This document shows positions 1-12,939 of a stretch of DNA of 64,000 nucleotides, piece after piece. Every line of letters starts with the position of its first letter. The stretch's first letter is position 1. A model generated the notes under the pieces. It saw only the letters and a list, made by a program, of their open reading frames with translations. It had not been told where the DNA came from and did no database searches. The stretch covers positions 98,501 through 162,500 of the forward strand of contig MCFG01000079.1 in assembly GCA_002104895.1 (NCBI GenBank). The letters run 5' to 3'. This DNA comes from Anaeromyces robustus. Taxonomy: Eukaryota > Neocallimastigomycota > Neocallimastigomycetes > Neocallimastigales > Neocallimastigaceae. Both the position numbers and the translations under genes were made by a program.

Positions 1-43
1 TTATTATTATTATTTTATTTTTTATTTAATAAAAACTTAATAG

Positions 44-1579
44 CAAGTAAAACAAGCTAATATATTAAATACAAATTTGAAAGAGGAAAATGATAAAAAT
101 AAAAGAGATATAGCTACATATGAAGAAGTAATTAAAAATTTATAATAATTTCAATATATATATATATAAAATTCGTTAAATTTTTTTCCTTTTTTCCTTT
201 TTTTTTTTTTATTATTTTATTAAAAAAAACTTTTTTTTTTTATCTATTTAATTAGGAAATTAAACGTATTAATAAAGAAAATGTAACATTAAAGAAAATA
301 TATAATGAATCTAAAATAAAATTAGATAAACTTGAATCTGAAATGACATCACATTCTTGTGAACAAGAAATTAATAAATCACTTAATACTAGATCAAAGA
401 TTGTATCTATCAATTTATATTTATATATATATATAAATATATATTATTGAATTTTTAATTAATTTATTATAACATTAATAAATTAACTTTTCTTTTTTTT
501 TTTTAATTTATTTTTTTTATTTTTTTTTCCAGAATGAAATAAAATATCAAGAAACCTTAGATGAATTAACATTAGAAAATAAAGAATTAAAATTAAAATA
601 TGAAAATCAAGTAGAAAAGCATAAACAAGATATACAATATGAACAATTATTGAATAAAAAATATAAAGAGGTAAATTCATTTAAATTTATATTTATTATT
701 AAAGAAAATAATAGATTTTGGAATTTAGTTTTAGATTTTATTTCTCTCTTTTTCTTTCTATCTTTTATATATATATATATTTTAATTATTAATTTTATAT
801 ATTAATAATAATAATAATAATAATAAATAGGATATTGAAGAATATAAAAGACAAATTGAATTTAATGAAGATAAATTACTTAAATTACAAACTACAATCA
901 ATAATTTAAATAAAGAAAATGAAAACAAAAAAATTGAAATGAATGAAGTTCAAGCTAAATTAAGAAATTTACAAGAAAGTTATAATGATTTATTAAATGA
1001 AAATAAGAATTTACGTGTTAAAATTCATGAAAAATCCAATGAAATCAATGATATTCAAAATTCAAAGGTTTTTTTTTTAAAATTTTTTTTTTTTAAAATT
1101 TTTATATTACATTTATTATATTAATATATATTAACGTACTATATTAATTTATTATTATTTTTATTATTTTTATTATTATTATTTAAAAAAAAAAATTGTA
1201 TATAAATATATAAATAATTATTCAAATATATAAGACTATACGTTTATTATATGAAACTATATCCGATTTTTCAACTAATTTAAATAATAAATCAATTGAT
1301 GAAGCTTCTTTCATTTCTAATTCTGTTCCAGAATTGGTTGCTTCCCTTCGTAATATTGCTATTGCTTTTAATAAAGGTGGTTTCATTTTAAGTGATGTAT
1401 TTAGTAATTTAACTCAACAATTTATTTATTTACTTAATCAAGCCAAAGAAAATGATCAAAAACGTAGTGAATTATTAAATGAAATTGAAAAAGTAAATTT
1501 TTTTTTTTTAAACTTTATTTTTATAAATGATTAAAACTAATATTAAATATTGTATTATTGTTGATATTTTTTATTAATA

Positions 1580-1610
<31 letters not shown>

Positions 1611-2557
1611 GTTATTTATTTTAATTATAATTATTATTATTAATATTATTACAATTATTATTATTACTATTATTATTATTATTTTTTCATATATATATAT
1701 ATATAATATAGATGAAAAATCAATTAAATGGAGTTCATTCAAAATTAGAAGATGAAATGAAAAATAATAATGAACTAACAAAAACAAATAAAGTTCTTGT
1801 TGGTAATATCGATCAAGTGGCAAATATTAATAAGAGTCTTAAAGATAAAATTAATAATTATTTAACTCAAATTCAAGATAAAAATAATCAAATTTCTAAT
1901 TTGAATGGACAAATAAATTCAATGAATAAACAATTAATGAAAATGAAACCTGATTCTTTAGTTGAAAGTTTACAAAAAAGAATTCAAGAAGGAAATACAA
2001 AATTAGAAACTCTTGGTAGTGAATATCGTAAATTAGAAAGTGAAAATAATAAATTTAAATCAAATATAAATTCTTTAAATGAAGTAAGGAATATAAAGAG
2101 AGAGAGAGAAAAAAAAATTATATATATATATATACATATATTTAATATTATTCTTTTATATAATATATTGATTTATTTTTATTAAATTTATTTTATTTTT
2201 TATTTTAATTTATATATATATATATAAATATATAATTATCATATAAAATTAAAGCAATATTCAAATATACGGAAAGAAAATAAAGAACAATCTATTGAAA
2301 TATCAGTATTAAAAGAACAATTAGAAAAAGAAGTTCAAAATTATGAAGAATTAAAAAGTCAACAAGTTTCATTATTAGATGAGGTAAAGTATATATAATA
2401 ATTAAATGAAAAAAAAAATTTTTTTTTAATATTATTAATCCATAATTATAATTTTCTATTATAAATATAAAAACAGAATTCTTTATTAAAATCTAAATAT
2501 AAAAAGATTGTAAGTAGATATATATATATATATATTTTATAAAATTAATAATAATTT

Positions 2558-2590
<33 letters not shown>

Positions 2591-5024
2591 AATAATAATA
2601 ATAATAATATGTAAATGTATATAATGTAACTTATTATATTTATTAAATATTTTAATTTTTAATTTTTAATTTTTATATAATATACAGAATGATATGAATA
2701 AAATGATGCAAGAGGAATCAAAACAATTAAATGAACAAATTATTGTTTTAAAGAAGGTAATAATTTCATCATAAATTTTTTTTTTTTTTTTTTAATATTT
2801 TATAAAATATTTTTTATAAAAATATATATATTTTAATTTTTGAATTATTTGTTAATTTTATTTATCTATATTTACATTAATTATTATTATTGTTATTTTT
2901 TTTTCTCGTTTATTTAGACAATAAAGAATGAAAGACCAGCCATTAGAATTGAAGAATACTATTTATTATTAAATCAAATTTTTGCTACTATTCAAAATAT
3001 GTTACCAGATAACCTTAAATCACCTATAAAAGTAATATTAATATTAATTTTATATAACTAAACAATTATATTGAAATTATACATATAATAGAGAAAATAA
3101 TAATAATATTAATATTAATCAAAAATTATATATATATATATTATTATATTTTTTTATAATTTTTTTTTAAAAAAAAAAAAATTCTTTTTAATATATATAA
3201 TAACAATAGACTTTTGAATTAGCTACAGATTTAAAAACATATAAAAAATGTATGCTTGATAGTTTAAATAATATATATCATTATATCTATCATTTAATTG
3301 ATGAAATGAAAGGAAAATGTCAAGAAATGATAAGGTAATTTAAATAAAACAATTTATTATTATTATTGTTACTATTATTATATATTTTTTATTATTATAT
3401 ATTTCTTATTATTAATAAAAATAATATATTTATATGAATTATTTATATGAATTTTATATTTATATATTAATATAAATATTAATATATATTAAATTTTTAT
3501 AATATTTTTTATTTAATATATATATGAAAATATAAATATTTTTTAATAGTAAAAAGCAAGAAGCCATGGATAAAAAATTCTATCAATTTCAAAATCAATT
3601 AAATAAACGTATGAGTCAATTTACTACCTATCAATCTAAAATTACTAGAGCAACAGAATACCAAAAACATTTAAAAGATACCCTTTATGAAAAAGAAAAT
3701 GAAATTAAAAGATTAAATGTATGTTATGTTAATAATAATAATAATAATATATATATTTATATATTTATATATTTATATTTTATATAAGAAATTATTTTTA
3801 TTATAAATTATTATAGATTTTAATGAATAATATTTAAAATATTATTATATATAAATCTGTATATATTACAATATTAAAATTATCATTTATTATTATAAAT
3901 AATATTAATTATTATTATAGGCATCTATTAAAAGTCATAATGAACAACTTCGAGAATTAGAAAATAAAGCTAAAAAAATTGAACAAAATTATTCAAAATG
4001 TTTTAAGGGTGTAAGTAAAGATATGATGAAAGATAAAATAAGAGTATATACTGATTTAGAGAAACAATTAATTCGTGAAAGAGAAGATGCTCATGAAACT
4101 GCAAAAGAATTGATTAATCGTTTAAAGTATATATTAAATATGTATTAAATAATATAAATATAAATATATATTCTATATATTTTATTTATTTATTTATTTA
4201 TTTATTATATATTAATACTTTTTTTTTTATTTCTTTTTTTAATAATTTATTTTTAAATATTTTTAATAGTGCTAGTGAAAAACAACTTGAACGTTCTAAA
4301 TCTGCATTATCATATTTACAAAATCAAAAAGTAATAATATATTTATATATATATATATTTGTAATAAATTAAATAATATATATTAAATTGTTGTTATTGT
4401 TGTCATTGTTTTAAATTTATTTTAAATAATTTTAGGATAATAAAAGTGCAAATAAATATATATCTAAATTAGAAAAAGAAAAACAACTTTATGAAAAAGA
4501 AAGAGCTGAATTATTCAATGAAATAAATAAAGTAAATATTAAAATAAAAAAAAAAAGAATTTTTTTTTAATTAGATAATTAATAATATATTATTTGTAAA
4601 ACTATTAATAATTTTTTGTTATTATTAATATAATTATTATTATTATTATTTAATATCTAACAATAATTATATTGAAAATTATATATATATATAAAATATA
4701 GAAATCAGAAACAATAAAAAAATATAAAAGTATAATAGAAAAAACGCTGACCAAACTTGAGGTATTTAAATAATTAAAATAAATAATTATATAATTTTGA
4801 TTAATAAAAAAAAATACTTATTATTATTATGATTATTATTAATAATATATTAATTATAATATTTTTTATTTACTTGTTTATTCATTTTTTTTTACATTAT
4901 ATTTTTTTTTATTAATATATATATATATATTTATTAGCAAGAGGATATAATAAATTTCATGGGTGCATTTCAACAAGCATGCGATATCATGAGAAAAGAT
5001 TTACCAGAAAATTCTATCCTTTAA
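44..5024 (+). CDS. Coiled-coil protein, 3' part of a 17-exon gene (5' end outside window)
   Basis: Exons: 44-127, 256-402, 533-670, 831-1067, 1235-1492, 1712-2083, 2255-2383, 2477-2509, 2688-2756, 2918-3031, 3210-3334, 3550-3718, 3921-4126, 4270-4330, 4436-4531, 4702-4761, 4938-5024. They join without frame breaks into 794 visible residues ending at TAA. Most introns are phase 0; those after 3334 and 4126 are phase 2. The product is rich in Lys, Glu, Asn, Gln and Leu, with long heptad-like stretches (for example NKSLKDKINNYLTQIQDKNN), so it is very probably a long coiled coil. Two less charged patches break it: exon 1235-1492 (LVASLRNIAIAFNKGGF) and exons 2918-3334 (EEYYLLLNQIFATIQNMLP). These may be small helical domains. 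The C-terminus ends DIMRKDLPENSIL. I do not recognise the family. A kinesin tail or a centrosomal/basal-body protein would fit but is not shown. The N-terminus, and any motor domain, lies upstream of the window. Confidence 0.8.
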
Positions 5025-5790
5025 TTCTTTATAGATTTTTTTAATTTTATTAATTTATTAATTTTATATTTAATTTTATTTTTTTTTTTTACTTTTCTTT
5101 ATTATTAATATTATTATTATTATTAAAATATAATAATAATAATAATAATATTTAAATCATATTTAGTCATTTCATATATAATATATATATACAAAACATA
5201 TTTTACTTTTATTTTAAAAAAAAAAATAATTCTTTTTTATAATAATTAATAATATTATATTATTTTAATATAAAAAAATTGAATCAGTAATTATTTTTTT
5301 TTTTCTTTTTAAATATATATTATTAAAAAAACCAAGCGTTATTTTTAAATAACAAAAAATTTTAATTTTTAATTTTTTTTTTTACATATTATGTAATATA
5401 TATGCTTTTAATTTATTTTTTCTTTTTTTTTTTTTTAATTAAAGAATTATTTTTTGTAAAACTTTTTTTTTCTTTTTTGCAAATTAAAAAAAAAATAATA
5501 ATAATAAAAAAAATAAAATTTATACGTCATCTTAATAACAATTAAAAAAAAAAAATTTAAAATTTTGATTTGTTTTTTTATTATTATATTTTTATTATAT
5601 ATTATAGAATAATAATTAGTTTTATATATATCATTTATCATTAATTAATAAATATATATTATACTAAATAAATTATTAAAAAATACTTTTTATATTATAT
5701 TATATTATATTATTAAACAATTACTATATATCATTTGATCTTTTTTATTAAAACTCTAAGCAAAATTAAAAAAAAATTTTATATATATAT

Positions 5791-5970
5791 AATTATTTTA
5801 TTTATTCATTCATTTAATTCATTTATATATTATATAATTATTTTATTTATTCATTCATTTAATTCATTTATATATTATATAATTATTTTATTTATTCATT
5901 CATTTAATTCATTTATATATTATATAATTATTTTATTTATTCATTCATTTAATTCATTTATATATTATAT
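5791..5970. repeat. 45-bp minisatellite, four copies
   Basis: Four near-identical 45-bp units start at 5791, 5836, 5881 and 5926. Each runs from AATTATTTTATTTATTCATT to TATATTATAT. The unit is a multiple of three, so it makes a spurious repetitive open frame. A TTTA-rich tail continues to about 6015. Confidence 0.95.
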
Positions 5971-7308
5971 AATATTTATTTATTATAATATTTATTTATT
6001 TATTTATTTATTTATTATAATATTTTCTATGAAATATTTATATTTTTATTAACATTATTTTTTATAAATTGAAAAAAAAAAAAAAAAGTTTAATAATTTG
6101 TATATTAAGTAATATCGAAAAACTTTAAATTTTTTTTTCCTTTATAAATATAAATAGTTAAAAATTCACCTATAATTTTATTATTATTAAATTTTAAAAT
6201 TTAATAACTTATTCTATAATACATATTATATATTATAATATATATATTATATATATTATTAAATAAATAAATAAATATTTTAAGTACTAAAATATTTTAT
6301 ATATCATTATAAATTTCCCTAATAATAGACTTTTTTTTAAAAAAAAAAAAAATAAAATAAAATAAAATAAAATTAAAAAAAAATATCTTGAGACAAATGA
6401 TAATATAAGAAAATTTAAAAAAAAAAAAAAAAAAAAAAAGAAATCCAACAAATAAATAAAATAATAAAGTAATATTTTAATTTCATTTCAGATAAATAAT
6501 AAAAAAGAGAAGATAACTTTTATATAAATTTTGTAATTATTGTTATAAATGTTTTAATATAATAATCTTTTATTATATAATACTGGAAATTTAAAATGAA
6601 ATTTCTTTAGATTTAAAATAAAATATTTTAATTAAAATATGGAATAATATCAATTTTAAATAAATATATATATATTGAATTTTTTTTTTACAATTTTATT
6701 ACTTTTTTTAAAGCAATTCAATAGTTAATGATATAATTTATATATAATTAAAAATTAATTTATTAAATATCATTTTATTCTTTAAATTACTAACTTTTTT
6801 TTTTTTTTTTTTTTTTTTAATATTTATTTTACTTTTTATTACATTGCATATATATATATATATCAACATATAAACATGTAAACATAAACATAACATTTTA
6901 AAATATATATTATTTTTTTTATAAATATATAAACATGGAAATGAAAACTTTATTAATGATTTCAAAATTTTTGAAACTAATTGAAAATAGTAAAGTATTA
7001 CCTTGAATTAAATAATAATAATGTTATAAAATTAAATAATAAATAAAATAAAAATAAAATATAAAATTAATACTAAAGAAAAAAAAATATTTATATTATA
7101 AAATTTATTAATATATATTCCAGAAAAGAAAAAAAAAAAAACTCTATTATTAATTATTTGTTGAAATAATCCTTCAACATAATAAATATATATATAAATT
7201 TATTTAGAAAATAATATAAATTCTTTAAGGAAATTTATTATATATTTATTAATATATAATTTAAGGAGAGAATAACAATCAGGAAATCATATATATATAT
7301 ATATTATA

Positions 7309-7371
7309 TTATTTTTTTTTTCTTTTTTTCTTTTTTTCTTTTTTTCTTTTTTCTTTTTTCTTTTTTTTTTT
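7309..7371 (+). promoter_or_regulatory. Pyrimidine tract upstream of the NPC2-like gene
   Basis: A run of T broken by single C residues, (CTTTTTTT)n-like, ends 25 bp before the start codon. Fungal core promoters often carry a CT-rich stretch near the transcription start, so a promoter role is possible. Slippage alone could also explain it. Confidence 0.3.
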
Positions 7372-7396
7372 TAATATATATAAGAAAAACAAAAAA

Positions 7397-7945
7397 ATGA
7401 AATTATTTTATATCATAACAATTTTAATAATTTCAATAACTATTGTAAATAGTCATATATCAAATAAAGGACAAATAGTCATAGATAGTAAAAATTTTCC
7501 AAATGAAAAAAATAAACATATTCAAAGAAAAAGAATAAGTAATGGTCATGATAATGGAGAATTAGAAACAGATAGTACAGTAGAATGGTATTCTTGTTCA
7601 TCCGCTGATAGTGTATTAATTATAGATGAAATTATTCTTACACCAGATCCACCAAAACGTGGAAATAATGTTAAAGTAGAACTTTATGGTTTTTTATTAC
7701 GTGATATTGAAGTAGGAAGTCGTATTAAAATTTCTATTAAATATGGTTCACTTTTAATTTATAGAGATGACCTAGATCTTTGTGAATTAGTTTCTTGTCC
7801 AATGAAACGTGGTGAACTTTATGCTACCTATGAAACTAGTATATATTCTTATATTCCACGTGGTACCTATAAAGCAGATGCCTATGCTACTGAACCAGAC
7901 CAACAAGAAATTGCATGCGCTTATGGCAAAGTTCAATTAGTTTAA
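7397..7945 (+). CDS. Secreted ML-domain lipid-binding protein, NPC2 / PG-PI transfer protein type
   Basis: A single exon encodes 182 residues. A hydrophobic signal peptide (about 1-19, MKLFYIITILIISITIVNS) precedes a short basic region (KHIQRKRIS, 40-48) and one ML domain (about 62-182). Four Cys fit the NPC2-type disulfide layout: C67 in WYSCSS, C129 in DLCE, C134 in VSCP and C174 in IACA. The family pattern is visible: LTPDPPKRGNNVKVELYGFL (81-100), SCPMKRGE and IPRGTYKADAYA. In fungi such proteins carry sterols or acidic phospholipids within the vacuole/lysosome lumen; that role is inferred from family. The basic KRKR-like stretch after the signal could be a propeptide processing site. The start is the first ATG for about 370 bp, in an A-rich context. 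The length is normal for the family, and no frameshift is seen. Confidence 0.88.
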   Translation: MKLFYIITILIISITIVNSHISNKGQIVIDSKNFPNEKNKHIQRKRISNGHDNGELETDSTVEWYSCSSADSVLIIDEIILTPDPPKRGNNVKVELYGFLLRDIEVGSRIKISIKYGSLLIYRDDLDLCELVSCPMKRGELYATYETSIYSYIPRGTYKADAYATEPDQQEIACAYGKVQLV

Positions 7946-8007
7946 TAATAATAATAATAATAATAATAATATAATGAAAAAAAAAATAAAAAAAATAAAA
8001 TAAAATA

Positions 8008-8047
<40 letters not shown>

Positions 8048-8468
8048 TACAATATAAAATATACAATAAAAATAATTTAAATTAAATTAATAAAAAAATA
8101 AAAAATAAAAAATAAAAAATAAAAAATAAAATAAAGAAAAGAAAAGAAAAAAAATTTCATAAATACTTTAACTTTTAATAATAATAAAAAAAAAAGAATA
8201 TTATATAAAATATTTATTATTTTATTTTCTCAGTTTTTTTTTTTTTTTATTTCATAAAATAATATTTAAATTGATAAATATTTTGAAAATAATAGATATA
8301 TCAATACGATATAAAAAAAGAAAAAAAAAAAAAGAAAAAAAAAAGAGTTATTCAAAAAAAAACTATAGATATATATATATATTTTACATTTTTTTTTTAA
8401 AAAAAAAAAATAAAAATAAATCGTCGTTAAACAGAAAAAAACATAATAAAAATAATAAATAATAAAAA

Positions 8469-8512
<44 letters not shown>

Positions 8513-8805
8513 CATATATGTATTTTGATAACCATAAATCATATAATTAAAAAAAAAAAAAAAGTAAAGAGAAAAGATATTATATAATTCTTTCTTTCTT
8601 TCATTCATATATATTTATAATATTTAATATTTAATTAATATTTATAAATATATTTTATAATTTTATAATTTAAAATAAATAAAAAAAAATTATAATAATA
8701 GAAAGGCATTGGATATAAAATAATGTTGCAAAGTTTTTTCAATGAATAATAATGTAACAATAAAAATAAAAATAAAAATAAAAATAAAAATAAAAATAAT
8801 ATATA

Positions 8806-9722
8806 AAGATTTATTTATTTATCTATTATTTATATATTATTTATTTATTTACTTATTTATTTATTTACATATTAATTATTTACTTATTTATTTATTTACA
8901 TATTTATTTTTTACATATTATTATTTACTTATTTATTTATTTACATATTATTATTTATTTAATTACATATTATTTATTTATTTATTTACCTATTATTATT
9001 TATTTATTTACCTATTATTATTTATTTATTTACTTATTATTTATTTATTTATTTACCTATTATTATTTATTTATTTACCTATTATTATTTATTTATTTAT
9101 TTACTTTTTATTTATTTATTTACCTATTATTATTTATTTATTTACTTATTATTTATTTATTTATTTACATATTAATTATTTACTTATTTATTTATTTATT
9201 TACTTATTTATTTATTTACATATTATTATTTATTTATTTACTTATTTATTTATTTACATATTATTATTTACTTATTTATTTATTTACATATTTATTTTTT
9301 ACATATTATTTATTTATTTATTTACCTATTATTATTTATTTATTTACTTATTATTTATTTATTTATTTACCTATTATTATTTATTTATTTACCTATTATT
9401 ATTTATTTATTTACTTATTATTTATTTATTTATTTACCTATTATTATTTATTTATTTACCTATTATTATTTATTTATTTACTTATTATTTATTTATTTAT
9501 TTACCTATTATTATTTATTTATTTACCTATTATTATTTATTTATTTACTTATTATTTATTTATTTATTTACCTATTATTATTTATTTATTTACTTATTAT
9601 TTATTTATTTATTTACCTATTATTATTTATTTATTTACCTATTATTATTTATTTATTTATTTACTTTTTATTTATTTATTTACCTATTATTATTTATTTA
9701 TTTACTTTTTATTTATTTATTT
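8806..9722. repeat. TTTA-based satellite with higher-order units
   Basis: About 0.9 kb of TATTTATTTA sequence, with TTACCTATTATTATTTATTT and TTACTTATTATTTATTTA blocks alternating in a regular order. The blocks recur in larger units, so the array grew by duplication of blocks and not only by slippage of the tetranucleotide. Confidence 0.9.
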
Positions 9723-10333
9723 GTTTATTAAGAGATTATAGTAATAAATAAGAAATAATATTTAATATGATAATGAAATAATTTAATATATTATTTTTTT
9801 ATTTATATTATTACTATTTCACAAAGTAAATTATTAATATTATTTATTATTATTTATTACATAAGATATTCATTTAAAAATTCTTATTATTAATACACTA
9901 GAATATTATTATTTATATATATATATTTTAAGTCTCCTTTAAAGCAACAAAATGTCTTATTTAAAATTATTATAAATATTATAAAATATTATAATATTTT
10001 TCCTGATTATTAAATATACTCTTTATAATGATTTCTCTTAAAATAAAATAAAATAAAAAGAAAAGTCAATAATAAATAAAATACGTTAGAATGTATTTAT
10101 TAATGTTAGAATGTATTTATGAATGTATTAATGTTTTTGTTTAAAATACAGAATGTATGATAATTTTTTTTTTATATTTTATAATTTTAAATTTTTAATT
10201 AATTAATTAAACTTTTTTTTTTATTTTCTTTGGGTATTTGAAAATAGAACAAAACAAAACAAAAATTCATACCAAGAAATTTTATTCTTTTTGAATTACG
10301 TTTAATTAATTAATTAAAAATTAAAAAAAAACT

Positions 10334-10640
<307 letters not shown>

Positions 10641-11565
10641 AATAATAATAATAAATATTTTTGTTTTAAAATAAATATTAATATTAAATAAATAAATATA
10701 TTAAATAAATAAATAAATATTAATATTAAATAAATATTAAATAAATATTAAATATTTTCTTTTCTGTATAAATAAATTTGAAAATATTAAAAATGCTGAA
10801 AAATATTAATAAAATAATAAAAAAAAAACATGACAAATTTTAATAATAAATTAAATTAATTAAAATAATAATTTTTTATTTTTTATGTTTTTATTTTACA
10901 AAGAAATTTCAAAAAAAAAAAAATTTCTATTATATTATAATATATTATAATATATTATAATATATTGTAATATATTGTATTATATATGTTTATTTTATTA
11001 ATGATTTAATCAATGAATAAATAAATATAAAATAATTCAATTATTATTTAGACTTACTATTAATAATAAATAAATAAATATAAATTATTTTTATAAAACT
11101 TTAAATCATATTATTTTTCATTTATTAAAATTTATGTAACATTTATTTATAATAATACATTTTGTAATGTAATGTATTATAATGTATTATTATTAATAAT
11201 TATTATTCATAAATATTCCGTTAATACTAAAAATAGATAAAATACAATTATTATAAAATATATTAAAAATATATAGAAATATAAAACTTAATTATTAAAT
11301 ATAATAATAATGAAAGATTTTTTGATAAAATTAATATAATCAAATATAAATAAACTTTTTTTTTTTATTTATTATTTAATCCATTTATCTTATTCAATTT
11401 TGTCAATTTTATTGGTTAGTTTTTATATTATTAATTATTATATAAAATATATTGAATGATATAAATTATTATTATATTATTAATTAACGGCATATATAAA
11501 ATAATATATAAAGATTTTATTTTATTTTATTATATTTTATTATATTGTATTTTATTTTATTTTTA

Positions 11566-11598
<33 letters not shown>

Positions 11599-12738
11599 AT
11601 TATTATTATTATTTTGGCTATTTAATTTATAATAATAATTAATATTATTAATTAATAATAATAATATAATAATTAATAATATTTTATATACATTATCAAT
11701 ATCATATAACAATATAATTAATATTAATTAAAAAACTTTTATGATGCTTCAGTTTTAGGTATAATCATTCATTGAATTTTGTATAAAAATAAAAAAAAAT
11801 GTATATATGTTGAATAAATGTTTGAATATATATTAAAATATCTATTTTATCTATTTTATCATCTATTTAATAAATTTTTATATTTTTATATTTTTATATT
11901 TTATTATATTTTATTATATTTTTATATTTTTATATTTTATTTTATATTTTATAGATAGATAATTCTTTATTATATTATTACGTAATAATAATAAATTAGT
12001 TAATTATTAAAAAAAATTTTTTTTTTTTTTTACAAGTTTTGTTGGGAATTTTCAAAAAAGTAATTAGAAAAGGCGTCCTTCCATTTATGGAAAAACAATG
12101 GATTTTTTTTTGTCTAAAAAATAACAAATAACAAATAACAAATAACAAAAAATATTAACAAATGAAATTTTAATTTATTGCCATACTTTTTTTTTTTAAT
12201 ATTAATATTTTTTAATATTTTTTTTATATTTTTTAATATTAATAATAAAATTTTATTATTTAAGATTTTTAATATAAAATAAATTGTAATACCTTTTAAA
12301 ACCTATTTTAATTTATAAATATATTTACAATACATTCTAATATATTAATTAATATATTATTAATACAATGTAACAATATATTAATAATATTAATAATATA
12401 TTGTTTATACAAAATTATATAAATATAAAAAGAAAGTTTCTATCAAAAATATTTTAAATTTTATATATTTATAAAAAATCTTTTTTTTTTTTTTTTTTTA
12501 TTTTATATATCTTTTTAGAAATTTGTGTATAAGAAAGAAAAAGATATAATAAAATAATTTATAGAAATTTTTTTTAAAAAAAAAATATTTATATATATAA
12601 ATAATAGAAAAATAATAAATAATAATAAAAATAAAAAAAAGAAAAAACAATATTTATTCAAATATAATATAATTTATTATTTAAAACAAAATATCTGTAT
12701 ATTTATTTTACCAAATAATATAAAAAATAAAAACAAAA

Positions 12739-12901
12739 ATGTTGTTTTATAATATTTTCATAACAGCTTTATTACTATCTGTTTCAGTTTTAGCTAATAA
12801 TAAGATGACCTTTTATGGTTGTCCAGATGAATGTCATACTCAAAGAAATCCTTCTTGTGGAAAAAATTCAATTGATACTGATTATTTTGCTGCTTTAGTG
12901 A

Positions 12902-12939
<38 letters not shown>

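Larger units (their letters stand above)
5025..7396. other. Intergenic, AT-only, no gene seen
   Basis: This gap between two + strand genes holds long A and T runs, AT dinucleotide runs and one four-copy tandem repeat (5791-5970). The short open frames on either strand encode only Ile/Phe/Tyr/Lys low-complexity peptides. I see no RNA gene. Confidence 0.7.

Noticed and set aside
1521-1823. 100-residue open frame on the - strand
   Set aside because: It spans an intron microsatellite and antisense of exon 1712-2083 of the coiled-coil gene.
8742-9731. 329-residue open frame on the + strand
   Set aside because: It is the translation of the TTTA satellite (repeats of LFIYLFTYYY) with no other content.
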